Source: Micromonospora sp. WMMD1120 (GTDB lineage Bacteria > Actinomycetota > Actinomycetes > Mycobacteriales > Micromonosporaceae). Taken from it: 64,000 nt of DNA. Positions 45,153 through 54,325 of this stretch are shown in pieces (the first letter of the stretch is position 1; each line of letters begins with the position of its first letter). A model generated the notes under the pieces. It was not told the DNA's origin. It ran no database searches and was given only the letters and a program-made list of their open reading frames with translations. The stretch is from positions 652,501 through 716,500 of the forward strand of contig NZ_JARUBO010000005.1 of the NCBI RefSeq assembly GCF_029626235.1. Direction: 5' to 3'. The position numbers were made by a program, and so were the translations under genes.

Positions 45153-46234
45153 TTCTCGGCCACCCCGGCGGAGTCGAAGGTGGCCACCTCGTGCAGGACG
45201 CGTACCGCGCCGGTGACCACGGGCAGCGCCAGCAGCGCCCCGGTGCCCTCACCGAGACGCAGCCCCAGGTCGATGAGCGGGTCGAGACCCAGGTGACGGA
45301 GCGCGACGGTCGCGCCGGGCTCGGCCGACCGGTGACCGGCGACCATTGCCCCGACCGCCGCCGGGGCGAACGCGGTGGCGGCCAGGGCGGCGGAGACAGC
45401 GATCACGCCGTCGAGCAGCACCGGCGTGCGACGGGCCGCGGCGCCGAGGATCAGCCCGGCGAGGGCGGCGTGTTCCAGGCCGCCGACGGCGGCCAGCACG
45501 CCCAGCGGGTCGGCCGGATCGGGGGTGTGCCGGGCCAGCGCGGCCCGCACCACTGCCACCTTGTGGGCGTACGTCGGGTCGTCGATGCCGGTGCCCCGGC
45601 CGGTGGCGTCGAGCGGGTCGACGCCGGTGAACGCGGCGATCAGCGCCGCCGCCGGGGTGGTGTTGGCGATGCCCATGTCACCGGTGAGCAGGATGCCGGC
45701 CCCGGCGTCGACCAGCTCGTCGGCGATCCGGATGCCGGTCCGCACCGCCGCCAGCGCCTCGTCCCTAGTGAGGGCGGCGGTCACCGTGAGGTCGCGGGTG
45801 CCGCGCCGGACGGGCGCGACGACCAGTCGGGGCGTGGACGGGTCGAGGACGGCCGCGCCGGTTTCCGCACCGACGGCCAGCGGGGCGGCCACGCCGACGT
45901 CGACCACGGTGACCGACGCGCCAGCCTGCCGGGCGAACGCGTTGACCACCGCGCCGCCGGCCAGGAAGTTGCCGATCATCTGCGCGGTGACCTCCTGCGG
46001 CCACGGGCTCACCCGCTGGGCGTGCACGCCGTGGTCGCCGGCGAAGATCGCCACCGCGACCGGCTCGGGCAGCGGCGGCGGGCAGACCCCGGCCAGGCCG
46101 GCGAGGCGTACGGACAGCTCCTCCAGCGCGCCCAGCGAGCCCGCCGGCTTGGTCAGCCGGCCGTGCAGCTCCCGGGCCGCGGCCATGGCCGCCTCGTCCG
46201 GCTCCCGGATCGCGGCGATCGTGGTCTCCAGCAT
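45149..46234 (-). CDS. cobT: Nicotinate-nucleotide--dimethylbenzimidazole phosphoribosyltransferase
   Basis: Activates the lower ligand by forming alpha-ribazole phosphate in cobalamin assembly. 361 residues from ATG 46234, which gives a usable spacing to GGAGG; ATG 46237 sits one base from it. Motifs: LTKPAGSLGALEELSVRLAG, FAGDHGVHAQRVSPWPQEVT, GMGIANTTPAAALIAAFTG (with D before), and the catalytic Glu region GLRLGEGTGALLALPVV. It overlaps both cobC and cobA. Confidence 0.94.
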   Translation of the reverse strand: MLETTIAAIREPDEAAMAAARELHGRLTKPAGSLGALEELSVRLAGLAGVCPPPLPEPVAVAIFAGDHGVHAQRVSPWPQEVTAQMIGNFLAGGAVVNAFARQAGASVTVVDVGVAAPLAVGAETGAAVLDPSTPRLVVAPVRRGTRDLTVTAALTRDEALAAVRTGIRIADELVDAGAGILLTGDMGIANTTPAAALIAAFTGVDPLDATGRGTGIDDPTYAHKVAVVRAALARHTPDPADPLGVLAAVGGLEHAALAGLILGAAARRTPVLLDGVIAVSAALAATAFAPAAVGAMVAGHRSAEPGATVALRHLGLDPLIDLGLRLGEGTGALLALPVVTGAVRVLHEVATFDSAGVAEK

Positions 46235-47307
46235 CATGCCTCCATGATTTCGCGCAGCACGTCGACGAACGCGTCGGTGGTGTCTCGGTCGCGTACCGCC
46301 ACCCGCAGCCAGTCCGGGCCGAGGCCGGGGAACGTGTCGCCCCGGCGGACCGCCCAGCCGCGCTCGCGCAGGGCGGACCGTACCCGGCTCGCGCCGGGCA
46401 CGCGCAGCAGGACGAACGCGCTGGCGGGGCGGCCGACGAGGCGTACGCCGGGCAGGTCGGCGAGGCGCGCGACCAGGTGGTCGCGGTCGGTCGCGAGGTC
46501 GGCGGCGATGGCGCGCTCGGCCCGGACCGCGACGGCGCTGGCGCAGGCCGACGCGGCGGCCAGCGCGGGCGTGGAGACGGCCCAGAGCGGCTGGACGGCG
46601 GCCAGCCGGGTCAGCAGCTCCGGGGCGCCGAGCAGGTAGCCGATCCGCAGGCCGGCGAGCCCCCAGGTCTTGGTGAGGCTACGCACCACGAGCAGTCCGG
46701 GCAGGTCGCGGCGCTCGGCCAGCGACTCCGGTTCGCCGGGATGCCCGGGGGCGATGGTGGTGTCGGCGAACGCCTCGTCCACCACGAGCACCCGGCCGGG
46801 ACGGGCCAGCGCGGCGATCGTCTCGGCCGGGTGCAGCACCGAGGTCGGGTTCGTCGGGTTGCCGATCATCACCAGGTCGGCGTCGGCGGGCACCCTCGCC
46901 GGGTCGAGCCGGAAGTCGTCGGCGACGTCCAGCAGCAACCGCTCGACCGTGTGCCCGGCGGCCCGCAGCGCGGCCTCCGGCTCGGTGAACTGGGGGTGCA
47001 CCACCACCGGACGGCGAACGCCGCGCAGCGCCTGCGCGATCAGCACGAAGCCCTCGGCCGCGCCCGCGGTGAGCAGCACCTCGTTCGGGTGACGGCGGTG
47101 TCGGGCGGCGACCGCCGCCCGCGCGGGCGTCGGGTCCGGGTAGCGCGCCAGGTCGCTCAGGGTCGCGGCGATCGGCTCGGCCAGCCAGGCGGGCGGCGAC
47201 GCCCGGCGGACGTTGACGGCGAGGTCGATCAGGCCGTCGCCGACCTCCGCGTCGCCGTGGTGGGCGAGGTCCGGCTCGGCCGCGACGGCACTCCGGTGGT
47301 CGGACAT
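46234..47307 (-). CDS. cobC: PLP-dependent threonine-phosphate decarboxylase-like protein CobC
   Basis: Class I/II aminotransferase-fold enzyme, expected to supply aminopropanol phosphate for the nucleotide loop of cobalamin. 357 residues. IDLAVNVRRASPPAWL and LARYPDPTPARAAVAARH at the N-terminus, NPTNPTSVL, VVDEAFADTTIAPGHP, and the PLP lysine in VRSLTKTWGLAGLRIGYLLG. ATG 47307 has AGGA eight bases upstream. First gene of the cobC-cobT-cobA operon and divergent from the penicillin-binding protein. Confidence 0.9.
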   Translation of the reverse strand: MSDHRSAVAAEPDLAHHGDAEVGDGLIDLAVNVRRASPPAWLAEPIAATLSDLARYPDPTPARAAVAARHRRHPNEVLLTAGAAEGFVLIAQALRGVRRPVVVHPQFTEPEAALRAAGHTVERLLLDVADDFRLDPARVPADADLVMIGNPTNPTSVLHPAETIAALARPGRVLVVDEAFADTTIAPGHPGEPESLAERRDLPGLLVVRSLTKTWGLAGLRIGYLLGAPELLTRLAAVQPLWAVSTPALAAASACASAVAVRAERAIAADLATDRDHLVARLADLPGVRLVGRPASAFVLLRVPGASRVRSALRERGWAVRRGDTFPGLGPDWLRVAVRDRDTTDAFVDVLREIMEA

Positions 47308-47428
47308 GTCCGCGATCCTGCCGGGAAGGCGGCCGGGGGAACAGTCGATCCCACCGTAAGCCGCGTCACCACTCGCCGGTTTAAGAGTTCTTCTCATGTA
47401 CGAATCGGAAATGTCATAACTTGACCCT

Positions 47429-49558
47429 GTGAGCAACCGACCCCTTGCCGCCGCTGGTCGTCTCGTCCCTCTCCTACGCGCCGGGCTGATCGCCGGCATC
47501 GTGATCGCCGCCGCCGCGTACCCCCTCGTCGCCCTGACCGGGATCGGCGCGAAGGCCACCGCGCACGCCGTGGAGCAGAAGACCCGGGTGCTGCGGACGG
47601 CGATGCCCGCCGAGACCTCGTACGTCTACGCCCCGGACGGCAAGACCGTGCTGACCATGTTCTACGAGGAGTACCGGCAGTACACGAAGCTGTCCGACAT
47701 GTCGCCGAACATCCAGCAGGCGATCGTCGCGGCCGAGGACTCCCGCTTCTACCAGCACCACGGCGTCGACCCGAAGGGCGTCGCCCGGGCCTTCGTGTCC
47801 AACGCCCGCTCCGGCGGTTCCCAGGGCGCGTCGACGCTGACGATGCAGTACGTGCGGATGGCCCTGCGGGACAGCGCGACCACTCCCAAGGAGGTCCAGG
47901 AGGCCACCCAGCAGACCAGCGTCCGCAAGATCAAGGAGATGCGGATGGCGCTGGACCTGGAGAAGGAGCTGAGCAAGGAACAGATCATGGAGCGTTACCT
48001 GAACTCGGCGTACTTCGGGCACCGGGCGTACGGCATCTACGCGGCCAGCGAGATCTTCTTCTCCAAGACCCCGAAGGACCTCACCCCGGTCGAGGCCGCC
48101 ACCCTCGCCGGACTGGTCAAGTCCCCGTCCGAGTACGACCCGGCCGACTCCGACCAGAAGGAGGCCACCGGGCGGCGCAACTACGTGCTGGACCGGATGA
48201 GCCAACTCGGCTACCTGTCCCCCGACTCGGCCGCCGCCGCCAAGTCCGAGCCGATCCGGCTGAAGCTGACCACCCCGCCGCACGACTGCGCCGCCGTGCC
48301 CGAGAAGTACAACAGCTGGGGGTTCGCCTGCGACTACCTGAAGAACTGGTGGAGCGCCCAGCCCGCGTTCGGCGCGACCCGGCTGGAACGGATGGACAAC
48401 CTGCGCAGGGGCGGCTACCGGATCGTGCTCAGCCTCGACCCGAAGATCCAGGCGGCGGCGGAGAAGAACGTCGGCGCCAAGGAGGCCACCGGCAGCCCGT
48501 TCGCCAACGGCATCGTGGTCTCCGAGCCGGGCACCGGGCGGGTCAAGGCGATGGCGGTGAACCGCACCTACTCGCTGGACCTGGAGGAGAACCCGCAGAG
48601 CTCGAACCCGGAGGCCGGGCCGAAGGTGAAGGCCAACTACCCGAACACCGTGGCGCCGCTGCTGGGCGGCGGCGACCTGGCGGGCTACCAGGCCGGGTCG
48701 ACGTTCAAGATGTTCCCGATGCTGGCCGCCCTGGACGCCGGCATGCCCCTCTCCACGTCCTTCAACGCCCCTCACCGCTACCGGTCCGAGGTCTACGACG
48801 GCTGGTCCCCGTCGAACGCCAGCGGGGCGATGACCGGTCAGCAGACCATGTGGTCCGGGTTCGGCAAGTCGGTGAACACCTACTTCGTCTGGCTGGAGGA
48901 GAAGGTCGGCGCGGAGCGGGCGGTCCGGTTGGCCGAGCAACTCGGGCTGCGCTGGCGTACCGACGTGGACCGGGACCACGCCTCCCCCGCGAAGGCGTCC
49001 AAGTGGGGCGCGTTCACCCTGGGCGTCTCCGACGCCACCCCGTTGGAGATGGCGAACGCGTACGCCGCGATCGCCGCCGACGGCAGGTACTGCGAGGCCA
49101 TCCCCGTCTCCGCGATCATGAACCGGGACGGCACACCCGCCACGTACGTCACGCCGGGCGGCATCCACCGGGAGGTGGCCAAGCCACGCTGCCGGCAGGT
49201 GGTCAGCGCGGACGCCGCGCGGGCGGCCACCGACGCGGCCCGCTGCCCGACCGGCGACACGCCGGCGCGCGGGAGCTGCGGCGGCTGGTCCACCGCCGAC
49301 AGCGTGCGGGGCACCGTCGGCCGCCCGGTGGCCGGCAAGACCGGTACGACGGACAGCACGCGGTCCGCCTGGTTCGTCGGCTACACACCGGAGCTGGCCG
49401 CCGCGAGCTTCATCTCCGATCCGGACAACCCGTTCAACGCGGTCGGTGACGGGCAGTCCCAGATCCCGATCGCGGCCGTCGCGGAGACCCTGCGGGACGG
49501 CCTGAAGGGCACCCCGACCCGTCAGTTCACCCCACCGTCCGACGCGATGGTCGGCTGA
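47429..49558 (+). CDS. Class A penicillin-binding protein (transglycosylase/transpeptidase)
   Basis: Bifunctional peptidoglycan synthase. 709 residues: N-terminal membrane helix (~18-38), GT51 glycosyltransferase domain (AIVAAEDSRFYQHHGVDPKG with catalytic Glu, GGSQGASTLTMQYVRM, RKIKEMRMALDLEKELSKEQI), and transpeptidase domain with SxxK at Ser424 (AGSTFKMF), SxN at Ser481 and KTG at Lys637 (AGKTGTTDS). Cysteine pairs in the outer domain may form disulfides. No ribosome binding site before GTG 47429; TAACTT ends six bases before it, suggesting leaderless translation. Confidence 0.95.
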   Translation: MSNRPLAAAGRLVPLLRAGLIAGIVIAAAAYPLVALTGIGAKATAHAVEQKTRVLRTAMPAETSYVYAPDGKTVLTMFYEEYRQYTKLSDMSPNIQQAIVAAEDSRFYQHHGVDPKGVARAFVSNARSGGSQGASTLTMQYVRMALRDSATTPKEVQEATQQTSVRKIKEMRMALDLEKELSKEQIMERYLNSAYFGHRAYGIYAASEIFFSKTPKDLTPVEAATLAGLVKSPSEYDPADSDQKEATGRRNYVLDRMSQLGYLSPDSAAAAKSEPIRLKLTTPPHDCAAVPEKYNSWGFACDYLKNWWSAQPAFGATRLERMDNLRRGGYRIVLSLDPKIQAAAEKNVGAKEATGSPFANGIVVSEPGTGRVKAMAVNRTYSLDLEENPQSSNPEAGPKVKANYPNTVAPLLGGGDLAGYQAGSTFKMFPMLAALDAGMPLSTSFNAPHRYRSEVYDGWSPSNASGAMTGQQTMWSGFGKSVNTYFVWLEEKVGAERAVRLAEQLGLRWRTDVDRDHASPAKASKWGAFTLGVSDATPLEMANAYAAIAADGRYCEAIPVSAIMNRDGTPATYVTPGGIHREVAKPRCRQVVSADAARAATDAARCPTGDTPARGSCGGWSTADSVRGTVGRPVAGKTGTTDSTRSAWFVGYTPELAAASFISDPDNPFNAVGDGQSQIPIAAVAETLRDGLKGTPTRQFTPPSDAMVG

Positions 49559-49574
49559 CACCGGGCGACCCGGT

Positions 49575-49595
49575 TGGCGGCAGGCGACGCCGCCA
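49575..49595. terminator. Short hairpin between convergent genes
   Basis: TGGCGGC (49575-49581) and GCCGCCA (49589-49595) with a seven-base loop, in the 46 bp between the PBP stop and the GNAT stop. It could serve both directions but is weaker than the other hairpins here. Confidence 0.45.
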
Positions 49596-49604
49596 CGGCC
49601 CCTG

Positions 49605-50174
49605 TCAGCGTAGGTCGGCGGCGACGAACGACCAGAGTTCGAGATCGACCCGGCCGCCCCCGGCGAGCCCCGCGTTGCGCAGCAGGCCCTCGTAGCTGAA
49701 GCCGGCCTTCTCGGCCACCCGGCGGGAGGCCAGGTTGCCGGGCGCGACCCGCAGCTCGACCCGCTGGAAGCCGTGCTCCAGGATCAACGCGATGGCCACC
49801 GCGTCGACGGCCTCGGCGGCCAGGCCGAAGCCCCGCGCCTCCGGCGCCATCGCGTAGGAGACCTCGGTGAGCCGGGCGCCCCAGTCGGTACGCCGTGTCC
49901 ACAGCGAGCCCACCACCTGGTCGTCCTCCCGCCGCAGCACCGCGTAGTGGTCGCCCTCGCCACTGTCGCGCCGCTGCCGGGCCAGGTCGGTGCACCAGGC
50001 GTGTCCGTCGATCGGGCCGGAGTCGTCGGGCAGGGGCAGCCAGCGCCGGGTCAACTTGTCCGCGAAGACCTCCCCGACCGCCGCCGCGTCCGCGGCGGTG
50101 AGCTGCCGTACCTCGGTGCGCGGGGTGGAGACGGTCAACGCCGGAAACCGGCGGACCGCCACCTGACCGATCAC
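49605..50174 (-). CDS. GNAT-family N-acetyltransferase, RimJ/RimL-like
   Basis: 189 residues with the GNAT fold of the RimJ/RimL type: RTEVRQLTAADAAAVGEVFAD, EVSYAMAPEARGFGLAAEAVDAVA (acetyl-CoA-binding loop in a degenerate R-G-x-G form), and RVELRVAPGNLASRRVAEKAGFSYEGLLRN. The target is unknown. It overlaps the cobB-like gene by ATGA on the same strand, so it is the second gene of that unit, although no link to cobalamin is known for this family. Confidence 0.88.
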   Translation of the reverse strand: MIGQVAVRRFPALTVSTPRTEVRQLTAADAAAVGEVFADKLTRRWLPLPDDSGPIDGHAWCTDLARQRRDSGEGDHYAVLRREDDQVVGSLWTRRTDWGARLTEVSYAMAPEARGFGLAAEAVDAVAIALILEHGFQRVELRVAPGNLASRRVAEKAGFSYEGLLRNAGLAGGGRVDLELWSFVAADLR

Positions 50175-51574
50175 ACCGACGCTCCGGTCGACGGCGTGGG
50201 CACCGCCTCGGCCACCGGCTCGGTCGCCGCCGCGGACACCAACCGGCCGGCCGCCGCCGGATGACCGGCCCAGTGCAGGGTGAGCTGCGAGGCGTGCACG
50301 TTACGCCACACGAAGCCCTCCGGGCTGCCACCGTCCCAGCTCCACGCCGGGCGCTGGCCGGCCCGCGGGGTCAGCACCGCGCGGTGCGCCTTGTGGCCGA
50401 CCAGCACCGTGCCGGCGGCGGCCACCACGCTGTCGGTCTGGGCGGTCGCCTCCCGGTAGCCGGCGACCAGGCCGTCGCGGCTCACGCCGACCGCGTCCAG
50501 CACGCCGCACATCGGCAGCCCGTCCAGCTCCCGAGCCAGCCAGAGCAGGCCGGCGCCCTCGGCGACCACCGGCCGCCCGGTCCGCGCCAACTCGGCCACC
50601 GCGATGCAGAGCCGCCGGTTGGCCGACAACTGCTCGGCGTACGCCTCGGGCAGCGCGCCGCCGACGACGAGCGCCCGGGTGCCGACCGGCAGCGCCTCGT
50701 CGCGCAGCGGGTCGATGGTGACGACCTCCGCCCCGGCGGCCCGGAGCAACTCGGTGGTCTCCGGGTGGCTGAAGCTGCCGCCCGGCCCACCGGCGACCGC
50801 CACCAGCGGACGGTTCGCCGGGGCGGTGAACGCCCCGAGCGCCTCCTCCGGCGACCAGGCCGGCGCGGGCAGCGGCGGGGCGGATCGGGCCAGCCCGAGC
50901 AGTCGCTCCAGGTCGACGGTGGCGGCGACCGCCTCGCCGAGACGGCGGACCGCGCGGGCCGTGTCGGGCGACCCGTCGACCACCGGCGCGACCCCGTGCC
51001 GCCGCGACGGCAACACCGCCGGCAGGTCCTGGCGGCGCAGCGCGCCGTAGACCGGCACCCCCACGTCGTCGAGCGCCTCGCGCAGCAACTCCTCGTGCCG
51101 CGACGACGCCACCCGGTTGAGGATCACCCCACCGAGCCACAACTGCTCGTCGTACGAGCGGAAGCCGTGCACCAGGGCGGCCACCGACTGACCCATCGCG
51201 GCCACGTCGACCACCAGCACCACCGGGCTGCGCAGCGCCGCCGCCGCGGCGGCGGTGGAGTCCTGCTCCGGGCGACCGCCGATCGAGTCGTACAGCCCCA
51301 TGCCGCCCTGCACCACGGCGAGCCCGGCACCGGCGGCGCCGTGCGCCACCAGCGGGGCGAGCCGGTCGGCGCCGACCAGCCGGGGGTCGATCACCCGGCC
51401 GGGCCGGCCGGCGGCGAGGCCGAGGTACGCGGCGTCGACCGGGTCCGGCCCGAGCTTGAACCCGGCGACGTCGACCCCGCGCTCGGCCAGGGCGGCGAGC
51501 AGCCCGATCGCCAGCGCGTTCTTGCCATGTCCGGAGGACGGCGCGCTGAGCACCAGGCGCGGCACGACGGTCAT
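50171..51574 (-). CDS. cobB: CobB-like cobyrinate a,c-diamide synthase homologue lacking the catalytic cysteine
   Basis: 467 residues aligning with CobB/CbiA along the whole length: dethiobiotin-synthetase-like ATPase (APSSGHGKNALAIGLLAAL), GPDPVDAAYLGLAAGRPGRVID, GGMGLYDSIGG, then a class I glutamine amidotransferase-like domain (GGALPEAYAEQLSANRRL, GYREATAQTDSVVAAAGTVLVGHKAHR). Two key places differ. The P-loop reads GHGKN instead of GxGKT, and the nucleophile motif AECGG is AEGAG (Gly340). The histidine of the amidotransferase end (LTLHWAGHP) remains. It may use free ammonia, act on another substrate or be inactive. Confidence 0.8.
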   Translation of the reverse strand: MTVVPRLVLSAPSSGHGKNALAIGLLAALAERGVDVAGFKLGPDPVDAAYLGLAAGRPGRVIDPRLVGADRLAPLVAHGAAGAGLAVVQGGMGLYDSIGGRPEQDSTAAAAAALRSPVVLVVDVAAMGQSVAALVHGFRSYDEQLWLGGVILNRVASSRHEELLREALDDVGVPVYGALRRQDLPAVLPSRRHGVAPVVDGSPDTARAVRRLGEAVAATVDLERLLGLARSAPPLPAPAWSPEEALGAFTAPANRPLVAVAGGPGGSFSHPETTELLRAAGAEVVTIDPLRDEALPVGTRALVVGGALPEAYAEQLSANRRLCIAVAELARTGRPVVAEGAGLLWLARELDGLPMCGVLDAVGVSRDGLVAGYREATAQTDSVVAAAGTVLVGHKAHRAVLTPRAGQRPAWSWDGGSPEGFVWRNVHASQLTLHWAGHPAAAGRLVSAAATEPVAEAVPTPSTGASV

Positions 51575-51756
51575 CTTCGACTCCTCGCGAGCGACGGCGG
51601 GTACGCGACGGGACGACCGAGGCCGATCCGTCGGCGTGACGATACCGGTCCGGCCGAAGGGACGAGCACCGCCAACCGGCGTCGACGGCTCACCCCGACC
51701 CCGATCCCGGCCCGGTCCAGGTCAGTGGCGTCGGTCATACGGGTAGCCTCGGTGCC

Positions 51757-52578
51757 GTGTACCGGTTCCTGCTGAGCCCACGCTGGCTGGGCGCGCTCGC
51801 GCTGACCCTGGTCGCCGCCGCCGTCATGGTGTTCCTCGGCAACTGGCAGCTGGACCGCTACCGGGGGCGCACCGAGGTCAACGAGCGGATCGACGCGGGC
51901 CTGCGGATGGCACCGGTGCCGCTCACCGACGCGCTGCGTGCCCCCGCCGGCGGCCCGGGCACGACCGGCCCGGCGCCCGCCGAGGAGAAGGTCTGGACCC
52001 GGGTCACCGCCACCGGCCGCTACGACCCGGCGAACACGGTGCTGGTCCGGGGCCGGACGGTGGACAGCCGGGTCGGCTTCGAGGTGCTCACCCCGCTGGT
52101 GCTGGCCGACGGCACGGCGCTGCTCGTGGACCGGGGCTGGATTCCCCCGGCGCCGGGTGGGGCGACCGCCCAGCCGTCGGTGCCGGCGGTGCCGACCGGT
52201 GACGTGACGGTGGTGGGTCGGGTGCACGAGACCGAGAGCGGCGCCGGCGCGGTGGCGCGCCGGGACGGGGTGCTGGAGATCCGGCGCATCGGTGTGTCCC
52301 GGCTGGCCGCCGAGATGCCCTATCCGGTCTACGGGGCGTACCTGCTGCTCGACGAGCAGACTCCGGCGGCCGACCCGGTGTTCAAGGCGGTGCCGGTCGG
52401 GCACGCCAACAACTGGCAGAACTTCGGCTACGTGGTGCAGTGGTGGCTGTTCGCGGTGATGGCGATCGTCGGCTACGGCTGGGTGGCCCGTCGCGAGGCC
52501 CGACGCGCGGCCGGCATCGACACCACCCCGGCTCCCCTGGACCGGGCCGCCGAGCCGACGCCGAGCGCGACCGCCTGA
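51757..52578 (+). CDS. SURF1-family cytochrome oxidase assembly protein
   Basis: 273 residues. Two membrane helices flank a periplasmic domain: GALALTLVAAAVMVFLGNWQLDRY at the start and WWLFAVMAIVGYGWVARREARR near the end. Conserved SURF1 features include GNWQLDRY, GRYDPANTVLVRGRTVDSRVGFEVLTPL, LLVDRGWIPP and NNWQNFGYVVQWWLFA. Supports maturation of the aa3 oxidase haem centre. GTG 51757 has no Shine-Dalgarno, but TAGCCT lies 7 bases upstream, so it is probably leaderless. Divergent from the cobB-like gene. Confidence 0.94.
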   Translation: MYRFLLSPRWLGALALTLVAAAVMVFLGNWQLDRYRGRTEVNERIDAGLRMAPVPLTDALRAPAGGPGTTGPAPAEEKVWTRVTATGRYDPANTVLVRGRTVDSRVGFEVLTPLVLADGTALLVDRGWIPPAPGGATAQPSVPAVPTGDVTVVGRVHETESGAGAVARRDGVLEIRRIGVSRLAAEMPYPVYGAYLLLDEQTPAADPVFKAVPVGHANNWQNFGYVVQWWLFAVMAIVGYGWVARREARRAAGIDTTPAPLDRAAEPTPSATA

Positions 52579-52620
52579 CCCGCGTCGCCGTCCACCGGCT
52601 CGCCGGCGCGGGGCGGCCGG

Positions 52621-54213
52621 TCAGCCGGTGGGGCGACCCGCGTGGATGGCCCGGACCGCGTCGATGGTGTCCGCCTCGGCGGCGGACTTGTCGTCGCGGT
52701 AGCGGACCACCCGGGCGAACCGCAGCGCCACCCCGCCGGGATAGCGCGAGCTGGTCTGCACCCCGTCGAAGGCGATCTCCACGACCTGCTCGGGCCGGAC
52801 CCGGACCACCCAGTCGCCACGCTCCACCGCGAGGCCGAGGAAGCGTTCGGTCTGCCAGCGCAGCAGCTCGTCGGTGAGCCCCTTGAACGTCTTGCCGAGC
52901 ATCACGAAGCCGCCGGTGCCCGGATCGCGCGCGCCCAGATGCAGGTTGGACAGCCAACCCTTGCGACGGCCGCTGCCCCACTCGACGGCGAGCACCACCA
53001 GGTCGAGGGTGTGCCGTGGTTTGACCTTGACCCAGGCGGCGCCACGCCGGCCGGCGTCGTAGGGGGCGTCCGGCGCCTTGACCACCACGCCCTCCTGGCC
53101 GGCGTCCAGCGCGGCGGCGAACGCGGCGGCGGCCTGCTCCGGATCGTCGACCTCCATCCGCCCGACCAGCAGCGACGGGTCCGCCAGGGCAGCCAGGGCG
53201 GCCCACCGCTCCCGGCCGGGCAGGTCGATCAGATCCTGGCCGTCGAGGTGCAGCAGATCGAAGAAGTACGGAGTGAGCACCGTCGTGCCCGTGCTGGCCG
53301 CCGCCGCGAGCACCGCCGGAGCGACCGGGGTGGCCCCGGTGGTGCTGGGGGTGGTGCGCCGGGCCGCCCGGCTGGAGGTCTGCTGGAAGGGCAGTGGACG
53401 GCCGGCCTCGTCCAGACCGATCGCCTCGCCGTCGAGCACCACCTCGCGGCCGGGCAGCGCCCGGACCGCGGCGACCACCTCGGGCACCCGTGGGGTGATC
53501 TCGTCGAGGCTGCGGGTGAAGACGGCGATGTCACCGCCGGAGCGGTGCACCTGGATGCGGATGCCGTCGAGTTTGACGTCGACCACCGCCGGTGTGCCGG
53601 TCGCGGCCAGCGCCTCGTCGACCGAGGGGGCGCTCTGCGCGAGCATCGGCGCCAGCGGACGGCCGACCCGCAGACCGAAGCCGGCCAGCTCGGCGGCGCC
53701 GCCGGCCAGCGCCGCCACCGCCACGGCACGCAGGTCACCGGCGAGCAGCAGCGCCCGCCGGACGGCCGCGACCGGCACCTCGGCGGCATGGGCCACCGCG
53801 TCGGCGAGCAGCCCGGCCTGGGCGCCCTGGCGCAGCTCACCGCTGAACAGGCCGGTGAGCAGGCGCTGCTCGTCGGCCGTCGCCGCCGCGTAGAGGGCGC
53901 CCAGCAGCGCCCGACGCCGCGCCTGCGAGCCGGACCCGTGGACCGCCGCGATCTGCGCGATGGCCGCGTCGACGGCGGCCACTGTCAACGTCGGCTCGGC
54001 GGCCGGCGGCGGCAGGTCACGCAGGCTCGCATAACCCACCCCGGTCTGCCGTTGCCGCAGCTCACCGGCGAGATAGCCGGCGCCGGGCTCGACCTCGGAC
54101 GGGTCCAGCCGACGCAGCGCCTCGGCGAGCAACAGCACCTTGGCCCGGCGCCCGCTGGTGGCGCTGACCGCCGCGGACGTGGCCGCCAGATCGAGGAACC
54201 GCACGCTGCTCAT
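52621..54213 (-). CDS. ATP-dependent DNA ligase (LigB-type)
   Basis: 530 residues. An N-terminal DNA-binding domain (~1-180), adenylation domain with the nucleotidyl-lysine K214 in VVDVKLDGIRIQVHR, EVVLDGEAIG, DLLHLDGQDLIDLPGRER, EGVVVKAPDAPYDAGRRGAAWVKVKP, and the OB-fold end (VEIAFDGVQTSSRYPGGVALRFARVVRYRDDK). It would assist repair beside the essential NAD-dependent LigA. ATG 54213 fits the family start (VRFLDLAATSAAV). Convergent with SURF1, 42 bp from it. Confidence 0.93.
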   Translation of the reverse strand: MSSVRFLDLAATSAAVSATSGRRAKVLLLAEALRRLDPSEVEPGAGYLAGELRQRQTGVGYASLRDLPPPAAEPTLTVAAVDAAIAQIAAVHGSGSQARRRALLGALYAAATADEQRLLTGLFSGELRQGAQAGLLADAVAHAAEVPVAAVRRALLLAGDLRAVAVAALAGGAAELAGFGLRVGRPLAPMLAQSAPSVDEALAATGTPAVVDVKLDGIRIQVHRSGGDIAVFTRSLDEITPRVPEVVAAVRALPGREVVLDGEAIGLDEAGRPLPFQQTSSRAARRTTPSTTGATPVAPAVLAAAASTGTTVLTPYFFDLLHLDGQDLIDLPGRERWAALAALADPSLLVGRMEVDDPEQAAAAFAAALDAGQEGVVVKAPDAPYDAGRRGAAWVKVKPRHTLDLVVLAVEWGSGRRKGWLSNLHLGARDPGTGGFVMLGKTFKGLTDELLRWQTERFLGLAVERGDWVVRVRPEQVVEIAFDGVQTSSRYPGGVALRFARVVRYRDDKSAAEADTIDAVRAIHAGRPTG

Positions 54214-54227
54214 CCTGCCAGTCACCT

Positions 54228-54267
54228 CCGACACCGCCCGGGCATTGCCGTGCCCGGGCGGTGTCGG
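54228..54267 (-). terminator. Strong terminator hairpin
   Basis: Perfect 17 bp stem CCGACACCGCCCGGGCA (54228-54244) with TGCCCGGGCGGTGTCGG (54251-54267) around TTGCCG. It lies between the small DUF222-like gene upstream and the ligase start, so it most likely ends the small gene's transcript. Confidence 0.8.
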
Positions 54268-54325
54268 CAGGGTGCCGCCCACTCACGCGGACGACGGATC
54301 AGGGCCTGTCGCGTGAGGCAGGCTC

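Noticed and set aside
47474..49561. Minus-strand 695-codon frame opposite the penicillin-binding protein
   Set aside because: Shadow frame; the plus strand contains GT51 and SxxK/SxN/KTG motifs in order.
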